40,373 nucleotides of DNA, taken from contig JAGNQL010000008.1 of NCBI GenBank assembly GCA_017989135.1, forward strand, positions 1-40,373, in the 5' to 3' direction. Position 1 is the first letter of the stretch, and every line of letters starts with the position of its first letter. This DNA is from Burkholderiales bacterium (lineage in GTDB: Bacteria; Pseudomonadota; Gammaproteobacteria; Burkholderiales; Casimicrobiaceae). Below, one piece after another: positions 1 to 7,603 of this stretch. A model generated the notes under the pieces. That model was not told the origin of the DNA. It was given only the letters and a program-made list of their open reading frames with translations, and did not search any database. The position numbers and the translations under genes are program-made.

Positions 1-1
1 A

Positions 2-370
2 GCGCTGCGCCGCGGTGAAACCGTCGGCTTGTTGCCCGATCAAGTGCCCGACCCGAACCGAGGTGGAGAGGGCGTGTGGGCGGACTTTTTCGGGCGACCC
101 GCGTACACCATGACGCTCGCGCAAAAATTGTCGAAAACGACGCGCGCGCTGGTCGTGATGATTGCCTGCGTACGCCTGCCGCATGCTGTGGGCTACCGTC
201 TGGTCTTCACACCATTGGCGCCGTTCTCCGAGCACGCGGAAACCGCTGCGCGCGAGCTAAACGCCGCCGTCGAGGCGGCGATCGCTCTGGCACCGGATCA
301 GTATTTATGGAGTTACAACCGCTACAAAGTACCCGCGGGCGTGGTGCAACCGACAAAGGAGTCTGCATGA
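2..370 (+). CDS. LpxL/HtrB-family lipid A acyltransferase (3' part only)
   Basis: This is the C-terminal part of a lysophospholipid acyltransferase of the LpxL/LpxM/HtrB family, which adds a secondary acyl chain to lipid A at the inner membrane. The frame is open from the first bases of the window, so the start lies upstream. Visible family features are the segment GLLPDQVP near the beginning, the GEGVWADFFGRPAYTMT stretch typical of the acceptor region, and a C-terminal W-x-YNRYK block. The catalytic H-x4-D/E motif would be upstream and is not seen. The stop overlaps the start of a second member of the same family by ATGA, so the two are probably co-translated. Which acyl chain or position it serves cannot be told. 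Confidence 0.85.
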   Translation, partial: ALRRGETVGLLPDQVPDPNRGGEGVWADFFGRPAYTMTLAQKLSKTTRALVVMIACVRLPHAVGYRLVFTPLAPFSEHAETAARELNAAVEAAIALAPDQYLWSYNRYKVPAGVVQPTKESA

Positions 371-1272
371 CCGCCGCTGGTCTCATCACGCTCATTGGCA
401 GCAAACTGCTCGCGCTCGTGCCGTTGCGGATCATTGCCGCTGTGAGCGCTCCGCTCGCGTGGCTTGGTTGGACGTTCGCGAAATCTCGTCGCCGTATTAC
501 GCTGATCAATCTGCGTCTATGCTTCCCAGAAAAAACGGATGCAGAACGCGAAACGATCGCGCGCGAGCACTTCCGTGCCTACATGCAAGCGGCGCTGGAA
601 CACGGCTTTTTGTGGAACGCTAGTGGCGAGCGCATTCGGCGCTACGTGACCTTGCACGACGAACATCAATGGAAGCGCTTTCGCGATGTGGATACTGCAA
701 AAGGCGAAACTGCGCGGCCAGTGATCTGGCTGTGTCCGCATTTCATTGGACTTGATGCATCTGCAATTCGCATTTCCGTTGACACCTCCGGCTGCTCGCT
801 TTACAGCGAACAAAGCAACGCCGACATCGACGCGATGATGCTCGCGGGGCGCACACGGTTTAGCGAATCAAAAATCATTGCGCGCACGGAGGGCGTGAAG
901 CCGATATTGCGTGCGATGAAGGCGGGTCTGCCGTTTTACTACCTGCCCGACATGGATTTTGGCGCGCGCGATTCGGTGTTCGTGCCGTTTTTTGGCGTTG
1001 ACGCGGCGACCATTACTGGTGTATCTCGACTCGCAAAACTCACAGGTGCGGCCGTGGTGCCAGTGATTGCCACGCAGCGCAGGGCCGGCGCTGGCTATGA
1101 CGTTCGCTTCTATCCAGCGTGGGAGAACTTTCCGTCAGGTGACGACGTGGACGATGCCCGTCGCGTGAACACTTTCATTGAATCTCGCGTCCGTGAGAAC
1201 ATCGCGCAATATCTTTGGACCCACAGGCGCTTCAAAACGCGCCCTGACGGTGAAGCGAGCCTATACCAATGA
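367..1272 (+). CDS. LpxL/HtrB-family lipid A acyltransferase (second copy)
   Basis: A complete 301-residue acyltransferase of the LpxL/HtrB family, predicted to transfer a fatty acyl group from acyl-ACP to a lipid A precursor at the cytoplasmic face of the inner membrane. The catalytic H-x4-D motif is at about H125-D130 (HFIGLD). An N-terminal hydrophobic segment (residues 5-36) fits a membrane anchor, a DMDFGARDS segment leads to the FVPFFGV block, and a W-x-HRRFKTRP sequence sits near the end, all as in the family. The start at 367 was chosen because its ATG overlaps the stop of the preceding homologue. The frame is open further upstream, but that part lies inside the neighbour. Two tandem members suggest that one adds each secondary acyl chain, or that one serves another substrate such as ornithine lipid; the sequence does not decide. 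Confidence 0.9.
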   Translation: MTAAGLITLIGSKLLALVPLRIIAAVSAPLAWLGWTFAKSRRRITLINLRLCFPEKTDAERETIAREHFRAYMQAALEHGFLWNASGERIRRYVTLHDEHQWKRFRDVDTAKGETARPVIWLCPHFIGLDASAIRISVDTSGCSLYSEQSNADIDAMMLAGRTRFSESKIIARTEGVKPILRAMKAGLPFYYLPDMDFGARDSVFVPFFGVDAATITGVSRLAKLTGAAVVPVIATQRRAGAGYDVRFYPAWENFPSGDDVDDARRVNTFIESRVRENIAQYLWTHRRFKTRPDGEASLYQ

Positions 1273-2330
1273 CGCTGATGACGAACTCTGCGCCTCTTCC
1301 TGAAACGCATCCACGCATCGTGGCCTCCGACGGTGTCGGAGTCGAAGAGGCGTGCGCGCGACTCGCGGCAGGTGAGTTGGTGGGCCTACCCACGGAAACG
1401 GTGTACGGCCTTGCGGCAGATGCCAATAACAGCAGTGCATTAGAAAAAATATTCGCCGCGAAAGGGCGGCCGGCGGACCACCCGTTGATTGTGCATCTTG
1501 CCTCTGCAACCGCAGCACGCGCGTGGGCGAGCCAGTGGCCTGAGAGCGCAGAAATATTAGCGCGTGCCTTTTGGCCGGGCCCGATGACACTGATCGTCAA
1601 GCGCGCCGCGCATGTACTTGACGCGGTGACCGGCGGACAAGACACGGTGGGTTTGCGTGTGCCGTCGCACCCAACGGCGTTGGCTTTACTGAAAAGTTTC
1701 GCCCAACACAGCGCGAGCGCGAATGCGGGAATTGCTGCCCCGTCCGCGAATCAATTTGGCCACGTGAGTCCCACCACTGCGCAACACGTTTGCGAAGAAT
1801 TTCCGGGCATTGCGCTCCTCGTGCTCGATGGCGGCGCGTGTGAAGTGGGCATTGAATCGACGATTGTGGATGTGAGCGGAGACACAGTTCGCGTGCTACG
1901 CCCCGGTCGCGTTCGAGTGTCGGATATCGAGCGCGTGCTCGGCGTTGTGCTACCGACTGATACATCTGATGCGACGGACGTGCCGCGTGTGTCCGGTGCG
2001 CTCGCTTCGCACTACGCTCCGCGCACGTCCACGCAAATGATCGACGAGCGCCGCTTACGGATGCAGCTTCGTGCGTTTCGCGCGGCGCATGATCGCGGCC
2101 CCACACGCTGCATCATTACTCACTCGTTCGACGTTGAAACGACCGAACGCCTTCACGCGGTGCGCCTCGCGGCCGACGCGCAGACGTGGGAATTTGAACT
2201 CTACGCACTGCTCAGAAAACTCGACAGCCAGCGTTACGGCGAACTCATCATCGAAGCACCGCCCCAAGGGCCCGAATGGGATGCGGTGAATGATCGGGTG
2301 AGGCGGGCCACTGCTAGCAGTGAGCGGTGA
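1269..2330 (+). CDS. L-threonylcarbamoyladenylate synthase (Sua5/YrdC family)
   Basis: This enzyme makes threonylcarbamoyl-AMP from threonine, bicarbonate and ATP, the first step of the universal t6A37 modification of ANN-decoding tRNAs in the cytoplasm. The YrdC domain spans about residues 20-210, with the family segments LPTETVYGLAADA, KGRPADHPLIVH and, further on, APSANQFGHVSPT and the GIESTIVD block. A further domain to residue 353 makes it the long Sua5 type rather than the short TsaC/YrdC type. The ATG overlaps the upstream stop (ATGA), so it is translationally coupled to the acyltransferase genes. The last codons run into a palindrome and GTGAG-type tandem repeats, so the C-terminal tail is probably not conserved. 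Confidence 0.93.
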   Translation: MTLMTNSAPLPETHPRIVASDGVGVEEACARLAAGELVGLPTETVYGLAADANNSSALEKIFAAKGRPADHPLIVHLASATAARAWASQWPESAEILARAFWPGPMTLIVKRAAHVLDAVTGGQDTVGLRVPSHPTALALLKSFAQHSASANAGIAAPSANQFGHVSPTTAQHVCEEFPGIALLVLDGGACEVGIESTIVDVSGDTVRVLRPGRVRVSDIERVLGVVLPTDTSDATDVPRVSGALASHYAPRTSTQMIDERRLRMQLRAFRAAHDRGPTRCIITHSFDVETTERLHAVRLAADAQTWEFELYALLRKLDSQRYGELIIEAPPQGPEWDAVNDRVRRATASSER

Positions 2331-2431
2331 GTGGTGAGCAGCAGTCAGGCCCAAAAACCCTTGCGTAACTTTGACCCACTGTGGACACGGGGTGCCGTTG
2401 CTGTGAATGAAAAACGTTTTCGTCCTTGACC

Positions 2432-3598
2432 ATGAAAATTATCCTCGCCCCTGACTCGTTCAAAGGATCGCTCTCCGCGGATGGCGTGTGCGCTGCGTTG
2501 GAGCTTGGCTTGCGACGCGTCTTTCCAAACGCCACTGACGTCGAAATCATCAAGCGCCCCATGGCCGATGGCGGCGAGGGCACGTTGGACGCCATCGTCG
2601 CCGCGCTCGCCGGCACCGGCGCGCGGCGCAAACAGGCGCTTGTACGCAACGCCGCCGGGCAGTCGGGCGAAGCGGGCTACGCGCTCATCCGCAGCGGCAT
2701 TTACGAAGCAGCGGTGATCGAAGTCGCGCAGATTGTTGGCATCGAGGACGCGCAAAACATGGCGGTGCCCGTGGGCGAGCGTTCGACCTACGGGGTCGGC
2801 GAGCTCGTTCGGTTGCTGCTCGCTGAAGGCATTCGGCACTTTTTCATCGGTCTCGGCGGCACCAGCACCAACGACGGCGGCGCGGGCTTGCTCGCCGCGC
2901 TCGGCGTGAAATTTACTGGCACCTTCCGCCGCGAAATCGAGCCCACGCCCATCGGCCTCGCCAAGCTCATTTCGGTGGACGTGACTGCGCTTGATCCGCG
3001 GCTTGCGGAATGCGAAATTACGTTGCTTTCGGACGTGAACAACGGACTCATCGGCGAGCGTGGCGCGACAGCGATTTTCGGCCCGCAAAAGGGGGTCACT
3101 GCTGCGGACGTGGCGCGCGTTGACAGTGTGATTGAAGCTTACGCCGAACGACTGGAGGCCGCGTTGCAACGCAGCGCCAAAGATAAACCCGGCGCGGGTG
3201 CGGCTGGCGGCTTGGGCTACGCGCTGCAATTGGTCGGCGCGAAATTTGAGTCTGGTGCGCAAACCGTCGCGCGCCTCATCGGCCTCGCTGAAGCCTGCAA
3301 AGGGGCGGACTGGCTCATCACGGGTGAAGGCCGTAGCGATGCGCAAACGCTTCTCGGCAAAACACCGTTCGCCGCCGCAAAAATCGCGCGTGAGCACGGC
3401 AACAAAACGCTCAAAGCCACGCTCATCAGCGGCGGCGTCGACGCCACGGCACTAGCAGAACTCAACACTGCCTTCAACGGCGGATGTTTCTCCATCGTGC
3501 CCGGCCCGATGACGCTGGATCAAGCCGTCATCCGCGCGCCAGAGCTCATCGCCAACGCCGCAGAACAAATCGCCCGAATCGCTTCCGCTTCAAAGTAA
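2432..3598 (+). CDS. Glycerate 2-kinase (GlxK/GarK type)
   Basis: A 388-residue glycerate kinase of the type-1 family, which phosphorylates D-glycerate with ATP, normally to 2-phosphoglycerate, and so feeds glyoxylate or glucarate breakdown into lower glycolysis. The N-terminus APDSFKGS, the early PMADGGEGT motif, GGTSTNDGGAGLLAALG around residues 147-163 and GAAGGLGYAL near 255 are characteristic. The start is set at the ATG at 2432 rather than the TTG six bases earlier, because MKIILAPDSFKG is the usual family N-terminus. About 100 bp of non-coding sequence separates it from sua5, so it may have its own promoter. No glyoxylate or tartronate-semialdehyde genes lie next to it, so its pathway partner is elsewhere. 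Confidence 0.93.
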   Translation: MKIILAPDSFKGSLSADGVCAALELGLRRVFPNATDVEIIKRPMADGGEGTLDAIVAALAGTGARRKQALVRNAAGQSGEAGYALIRSGIYEAAVIEVAQIVGIEDAQNMAVPVGERSTYGVGELVRLLLAEGIRHFFIGLGGTSTNDGGAGLLAALGVKFTGTFRREIEPTPIGLAKLISVDVTALDPRLAECEITLLSDVNNGLIGERGATAIFGPQKGVTAADVARVDSVIEAYAERLEAALQRSAKDKPGAGAAGGLGYALQLVGAKFESGAQTVARLIGLAEACKGADWLITGEGRSDAQTLLGKTPFAAAKIAREHGNKTLKATLISGGVDATALAELNTAFNGGCFSIVPGPMTLDQAVIRAPELIANAAEQIARIASASK

Positions 3599-3695
3599 CA
3601 ACTTTTTGGCTTCAACGACCACCTGGCGGCGGTTTTGGCGATTTTTTACATAAAGTCAATAAAGTGCATTTTGTCGCTGAAAGCGCCAAGCGGCT

Positions 3696-3717
3696 GTCGT
3701 TCGAGCATAAAAGCTAT
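3696..3717. repeat. Possible diverged end of a short interspersed repeat
   Basis: In the gap between the convergent glycerate kinase and BLUF genes, this stretch resembles the right inverted end of the 120-bp element at 23327-23446 (shared GTCG, GAG and CATAAA blocks, one-base gaps). Just before it, GAAAGCGCC followed by GCGGCT recurs near 27066-27087, downstream of the partial copy there. The match is imperfect and could be chance. Confidence 0.3.
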
Positions 3718-3770
3718 ATCGAGACGACGAGAGTGTTCGTTATGTATCGGGTGCTTACGCCACGCCGAAA

Positions 3771-4202
3771 TCACACGCGCAGCTCCACTTTCTCTGCGCT
3801 TTCGCACAGCGCTTCGATGACGTTCTCGATGAGATCACTGTCGACCAGATACGGGTTAAATCCGCTGTCACCGTGCCAACGCGCCGACTCAGGTGCAGCA
3901 GTGGCCAGATCGCTGGTGAACCCCATGTCCCACACCGGGAACAATCGTCGCCATGCCTCGACATAGCGCAGCAGTGTCACGTCGGAGTGGCGTCGATCAG
4001 CGGCGACGAGGTTGTAGACGGTGTTTACCGCGTCGCGCGGGCCTTCGAGGCATTGCAGCGCGTGTGTCGCCGACACGCACAGGTACCCGGTGACGCCCAG
4101 CCCATTATTGCGGCGCAGACTCGCCGAGAGGATTTGTTGCGCGTCGGTTTTAGCGAGCGGCGCGACGAGGTGGCTTGCGTAGATGAGGCGGACGAGTTTC
4201 AT
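3771..4202 (-). CDS. Short BLUF-domain blue-light photoreceptor
   Basis: A 143-residue protein made almost entirely of a BLUF domain, which binds FAD and senses blue light by rearranging hydrogen bonds around the flavin. The expected residues are in place: Tyr8 (RLIYAS), Asn32 and Gln50 in the ALQCLEG motif, and a W-x-M element (WDMGF) near residue 100. These positions match the short PixD/BlrB class. Residue 49 is Leu where many members have Phe. The start was placed at the ATG giving MKLVRLIYAS; a longer reading frame exists upstream but would add residues outside the family and run into the neighbour. No output domain is fused, so it must act through a partner protein. It lies 16 bp downstream of a glutathione transferase gene on the same strand. 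Confidence 0.93.
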   Translation of the reverse strand: MKLVRLIYASHLVAPLAKTDAQQILSASLRRNNGLGVTGYLCVSATHALQCLEGPRDAVNTVYNLVAADRRHSDVTLLRYVEAWRRLFPVWDMGFTSDLATAAPESARWHGDSGFNPYLVDSDLIENVIEALCESAEKVELRV

Positions 4203-4218
4203 GCCCAAAGTGTAGGCG

Positions 4219-4923
4219 CTACTTCTTAGCGACGCCAAACAGCAATCGCCGCGCCTCGTCATCATGGCTAGGCGCAGTGGGCGCGTTCATGTCCTTCGCG
4301 ATTTGGTACGCGCGGATCGTGGCTGGGCGCGCCGCGATCGTGTCAAACCAGCGCTTGAGGTTCGGAAAATCGTCGAGGTTCATGCCTTGGCGCGTGTGCG
4401 GCACGACCCACGGATAGCAGGCTATATCGGCTATCGAATACGCGCCCGCTAAAAATTCCCGATCCGCGAGACGTTTGTCCATCACGCCGTAAAGCCGCGC
4501 CGTTTCGTTCACGTAGCGATTGATGGCGTAAGGAATTTTCTCGGGCGCGTAAGTCCCGAAATGGTGGTTCTGCCCAGCCATCGGGCCGAGGCCACCCATT
4601 TGCCAGAACAACCATTGAATCGCCTCCTTGCGCCAAAACGCCGACTTGCGATCCAGAAACTTCTTTGACTTATCGGCGAGGTATAGGAGCATCGCTCCGC
4701 TTTCAAACAACGTGAGCGGCTCGCCGGCGGGCATCGGTTGCATCGGCTTATGGTCAATCATCGCAGGAATACGATTGTTCGGCGAAACTTTCAAGAACGA
4801 AGGGTCGAACTGCTCGCCCTTGCCAATGTTGACCGGAATCACACGATATTTGAGCTTCGCCTCCTCCAGCATCATCGTGATTTTGTGGCCGTTGGGCGTG
4901 GTCCAGTAGTACAAATCAATCAC
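4219..4923 (-). CDS. Nu-class glutathione transferase / disulfide-bond oxidoreductase (YfcG-like)
   Basis: A 234-residue cytosolic GST-fold protein. The N-terminal thioredoxin-like domain carries TTPNGHKITMMLEE, the signature of the nu class (YfcG, YghU), whose members show strong disulfide reductase activity with two bound glutathiones. SPNNRIPAM (cis-Pro) and ESGAMLLYLA follow, then the helical C-terminal domain with DIACYPWV. The start is assigned to the GTG at 4923: an AGGAGA ribosome-binding site lies six bases before it and the product then begins MIDLYYW, as in YfcG. An upstream GTG at 4944 would put that ribosome-binding site inside the gene. It probably forms a two-gene unit with the BLUF gene, which would link thiol redox chemistry with light sensing, although the link is inferred. 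Confidence 0.93.
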   Translation of the reverse strand: MIDLYYWTTPNGHKITMMLEEAKLKYRVIPVNIGKGEQFDPSFLKVSPNNRIPAMIDHKPMQPMPAGEPLTLFESGAMLLYLADKSKKFLDRKSAFWRKEAIQWLFWQMGGLGPMAGQNHHFGTYAPEKIPYAINRYVNETARLYGVMDKRLADREFLAGAYSIADIACYPWVVPHTRQGMNLDDFPNLKRWFDTIAARPATIRAYQIAKDMNAPTAPSHDDEARRLLFGVAKK

Positions 4924-5134
4924 GGCGAGTCTCCTGTTTGCCACGGTGCGGCGTGTGTGAGTTGCAGATTTTCTATTGAAGCGGTCGCCGACGCGGCTTC
5001 TTGTGTCAACATCCGCTCACGAGTGCCGCAAGGCGCTCAGTCACTTGAAGGTCATCGCGAGACGCTATCGGCGCGTTAATTGCTTAGATACTTGAAAAGC
5101 AAATGTTCTGCCCAACGTTTACCAGCTGGAGACT

Positions 5135-5437
5135 ATGATGCACACTGCAACCACCGTTATCGCCACCCCCGCCACGCCCATGTTTGACTCGCTCACCGCA
5201 GCGATGAGCGAAGCCGCGTTCGTGCAGGTCGACGACGCAGTGTTCACCGCGGACTATCTCCACGCACCCGACGAATTCACCCGTCCGGACGATGTTTTGG
5301 TCGAAGGCACTCGTGAAGATCAAGAATTGCTGCTCATTCAGCGCGATTTCGAGGGCGCAAAGCTCGCGGGCGACGGCGAAATTTATCTGCGCGACGGCAC
5401 GTTGATTCGTTTTTTGCGTCCTAGCGCTGTGCACTAA
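5135..5437 (+). CDS. Small acidic hypothetical protein
   Basis: A 100-residue protein that I do not recognise. It starts at one of two adjacent ATGs (5135 or 5138), with a GGAG about five to eight bases before. No signal peptide or membrane segment is visible. The N-terminal third is Ala/Thr rich. The rest is acidic, with a TREDQELLLIQRDFEG helix-like stretch and a C-terminal GDGEIYLRDGTLIRFLRPS that looks like a small beta hairpin. Codon use matches the neighbours, which supports a real gene, but no function can be given. It stands alone: 211 bp separate it from the divergent GST gene and 87 bp from the downstream DUF1190 gene. Confidence 0.6.
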   Translation: MMHTATTVIATPATPMFDSLTAAMSEAAFVQVDDAVFTADYLHAPDEFTRPDDVLVEGTREDQELLLIQRDFEGAKLAGDGEIYLRDGTLIRFLRPSAVH

Positions 5438-5524
5438 ATTGCGCGGGCTTCACGCACGCGTTGACACAACTGCACGAGCCGCGTAAAACACCGCGAAGAT
5501 TACCTCTCACAGGAAGATTTCGCG

Positions 5525-6043
5525 GTGGACGACGACAACACAACGCTCCTAGAACGACCTGAGACCTCCGTCACCTCGCGCGCCGAGCAAGAAGCGCGGC
5601 CCAGTGCGGTGGCTCGCCAGGCAGCGGCACCCGCCTCAGCCCCTGTGTTTCGCAGCAAGCACCAACGCAAGCGAAGCATCCACCTTTCTCTAGTGTTGAT
5701 AAGCGCCGCGGCGCTGGGCGGGGTCGCGGGTTGTAGCAATATGGAAAACGGCGACAACCTAAATCGTGACGTTTACGCCAATATCGAAGAATGCAAAGCC
5801 GATTGGGGTACGCCTGGCGATTGCGAAGAGGTTGAGCCGACGCGATCCGCGACGGGATCGCGCAGCTTTTACGGTCCGCGTTACTACTCCCGCTCCGGCT
5901 CCATCGGATCTTCCGGGTACAGCTCGTATTCGCGGCCGGGATCACGCGCCAAGGGTACGGTCTCCTCGGCTCCATCGCGTGGCGGGTTCGGCGCGTCGTC
6001 GTCGCGCCACAGCGGCGGTTCCTCGCACTCATCAGGCGGTTAG
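5525..6043 (+). CDS. DUF1190 putative lipoprotein (YgiB/YjfM-like)
   Basis: A 172-residue exported protein resembling E. coli YgiB/YjfM (DUF1190). After about 50 polar residues there is a hydrophobic segment ending in GGVAGC with a lipobox-like Cys70. Next comes the family segment DVYANIEECKADWGTPGDCEE with two cysteines, then a Ser/Gly/Tyr-rich low-complexity region and the family-like end PSRGGFGASSSRH. The start is GTG with an AGGAAG ribosome-binding site about eight bases upstream. The unusually long N-terminal extension makes lipoprotein processing uncertain; it could instead remain a membrane-anchored periplasmic protein. It sits three bases before a YgiC/YjfC-like gene, matching the ygiB-ygiC and yjfM-yjfC pairings of enterobacteria. 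Biochemical function is unknown. Confidence 0.82.
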   Translation: MDDDNTTLLERPETSVTSRAEQEARPSAVARQAAAPASAPVFRSKHQRKRSIHLSLVLISAAALGGVAGCSNMENGDNLNRDVYANIEECKADWGTPGDCEEVEPTRSATGSRSFYGPRYYSRSGSIGSSGYSSYSRPGSRAKGTVSSAPSRGGFGASSSRHSGGSSHSSGG

Positions 6044-6046
6044 ATC

Positions 6047-7174
6047 GTGCGCAGAGAACATGTTCCGAAGCGCGAAAACTGGGAGAAGCGCTGTGAAGAC
6101 GCAGGGTTTAGCTTTCATTCGATTGATGGTTTGTACTGGGAAGAAGGCGTTTGCTACCACTTCACACCACGGGAAATAGCCGACCTCGAGCACGCGACCA
6201 AAGAGCTTTACACGATGAGTATGGCCGCCGCCGAACACATCATCGAAACGGAACGCTTCAAAGAATTGGCGATACCGGAGGCTGCGTGGGCGCTGATTCG
6301 CGAAAGTTGGAATAACGACCATCCGTCGCTTTTTGGACGATTTGATTTGGCCTATGACGGTAGCGGGCCGCCCAAACTTCTCGAATTCAATGCTGACACC
6401 CCCACGTCATTGATCGAGGCTAGTGTCGCGCAGTGGCATTGGCTCGAAGACGTGAAACCACACGCCGATCAGTTCAACAGCCTGCACGAGGATTTGATCG
6501 CGCAATGGAAATGGCTTAAGGACGAACACGGCTACAGCAATGTGCATTTCACCTGCGTGGCGGACAACGAAGAAGACGGCGGCAACCTCGATTACCTGCG
6601 TGACACGGCAATGCAGGCTGGCCTCACCGCGCCGTGGGTCGCCGTAGAAGAAATTGGTTGGAGCGAAGGGGATTTGGCGTTCGTCGATATGGACGACGCG
6701 CGTATTAATACGCTCTTTAAGCTCTATCCGTGGGAATGGCTGCTAGCCGACGAGTTCGGCAACAATCTTCGCAAGACCAACATGCGAGTTATTGAGCCCG
6801 CTTGGAAAATGGTGTTGGCGAACAAAGGATTGCTCCCGATTCTTTGGGAGCTTTATCCAAACCATCCGCTGTTATTGCCCGCGTCTTTTGAGCGCCACAA
6901 AGTGCTCGGCGACTACGTGAAGAAGCCCCTACTTTCTCGCGAAGGCGCCAATGTCGAAATTTACAAAGGCGGGGAAATTATCCGCGCAGATGGAACCTAC
7001 GGTGAAGAGGGTTTCGTGTATCAACAGTACACGCCGATTCCGAGCTTTGAGGGAAATTTTGTGACGATCGGCAGTTGGATCGTAGGTGATTCGCCTGCAG
7101 GCATCAGTCTGCGCGAAGACGCTACCGAAATCACCATGAATACATCGCGGTTCGCGCCGCATTACTTTGAATAG
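6047..7174 (+). CDS. Glutathionylspermidine synthase-like ATP-grasp protein (YgiC/YjfC)
   Basis: A 375-residue cytosolic ATP-grasp enzyme of the glutathionylspermidine-synthetase C-terminal family, very similar in layout to E. coli YgiC and YjfC. Conserved blocks include RFDLAYDG...LLEFNADTPTSL near residues 98-120, FKLYPWEWLL near 224-233, then NHPLLLPA, the PLLSREGANV nucleotide-binding segment, and GSWIVGDSPAGISLREDA near the end. Family members ligate a peptide carboxylate to an amine at the cost of ATP. YgiC and YjfC lack the amidase half of true GspSA, and their substrates are not established. The start is a GTG three bases after the DUF1190 stop. Co-occurrence with DUF1190 and DUF350 suggests that the product is delivered to, or acts with, the envelope proteins. 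Confidence 0.92.
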   Translation: MRREHVPKRENWEKRCEDAGFSFHSIDGLYWEEGVCYHFTPREIADLEHATKELYTMSMAAAEHIIETERFKELAIPEAAWALIRESWNNDHPSLFGRFDLAYDGSGPPKLLEFNADTPTSLIEASVAQWHWLEDVKPHADQFNSLHEDLIAQWKWLKDEHGYSNVHFTCVADNEEDGGNLDYLRDTAMQAGLTAPWVAVEEIGWSEGDLAFVDMDDARINTLFKLYPWEWLLADEFGNNLRKTNMRVIEPAWKMVLANKGLLPILWELYPNHPLLLPASFERHKVLGDYVKKPLLSREGANVEIYKGGEIIRADGTYGEEGFVYQQYTPIPSFEGNFVTIGSWIVGDSPAGISLREDATEITMNTSRFAPHYFE

Positions 7175-7183
7175 GGCCAGGAT

Positions 7184-7597
7184 ATGACCTACACGCTTAA
7201 CGATTCAATTCGCTATTTCGATGACTTTTTGATTTTCTTCGCGGTGGCGATTGCGCTCCTATTTGCGTTCACTTGGATTTACGTCAAGATCACCCCGTAT
7301 AAAGAAATCACGCTCATTCGAGAAGGCAATCATGCCGCTGCAATTTCGCTCTCCGGTGCGATGCTGGGTTTTGCATTACCGCTCGCGAGCTCGGTGGCGA
7401 ATGCCGTCAATCTTGTTGATTTATTGGTCTTCGCTGTACTCGCGACGGTCGTGCAGCTTATCGTTTTCGTTTTTGTTCGAATGCTGATGCCAGGGCTGTC
7501 TGACGCGATTCATGAAGGCGAGGTGGCGCCTGCATCGTTTCTCGCTGCGGTGTCGATTGCCGTCGGAATGCTGAATGCGGCTGCGTTGGTCTACTAA
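7184..7597 (+). CDS. DUF350 inner-membrane protein (YjfL-like)
   Basis: A 137-residue, highly hydrophobic protein with about four membrane spans (residues 13-31, 48-68, 72-95, 112-135), the usual size and topology of the DUF350/YjfL family. It begins nine bases after the YjfC-like gene, with a CCAGGAT ribosome-binding site just before the ATG, so all three genes of this trio should be one transcript. The AISLSGAMLGFALPLASS segment in the second span is the most family-like part. Function is unknown; the repeated pairing with ATP-grasp and DUF1190 proteins in enterobacteria and here argues for a joint envelope role. Confidence 0.88.
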   Translation: MTYTLNDSIRYFDDFLIFFAVAIALLFAFTWIYVKITPYKEITLIREGNHAAAISLSGAMLGFALPLASSVANAVNLVDLLVFAVLATVVQLIVFVFVRMLMPGLSDAIHEGEVAPASFLAAVSIAVGMLNAAALVY

Positions 7598-7603
7598 GCG
7601 TGT

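Noticed and set aside
1597..2106. Open frame on the minus strand within the Sua5 gene
   Set aside because: Low-complexity Arg-rich product fully covered by the Sua5 coding sequence.
2345..3397. Long open frame on the minus strand opposite the glycerate kinase gene
   Set aside because: It lies wholly opposite a clear glycerate kinase, has an Arg/Ala-rich product with no recognisable domain, and is explained by the codon bias of the real gene.
3618..3640. Possible terminator after the glycerate kinase gene (ACC-x-CC hairpin with a short T run)
   Set aside because: The stem is short and interrupted, and the T run does not follow directly, so it was not listed as a feature.
3484..3966. Open frame on the plus strand running from glycerate kinase into the BLUF gene
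   Set aside because: It overlaps the ends of two convergent genes in other frames and has no family features or ribosome-binding site.
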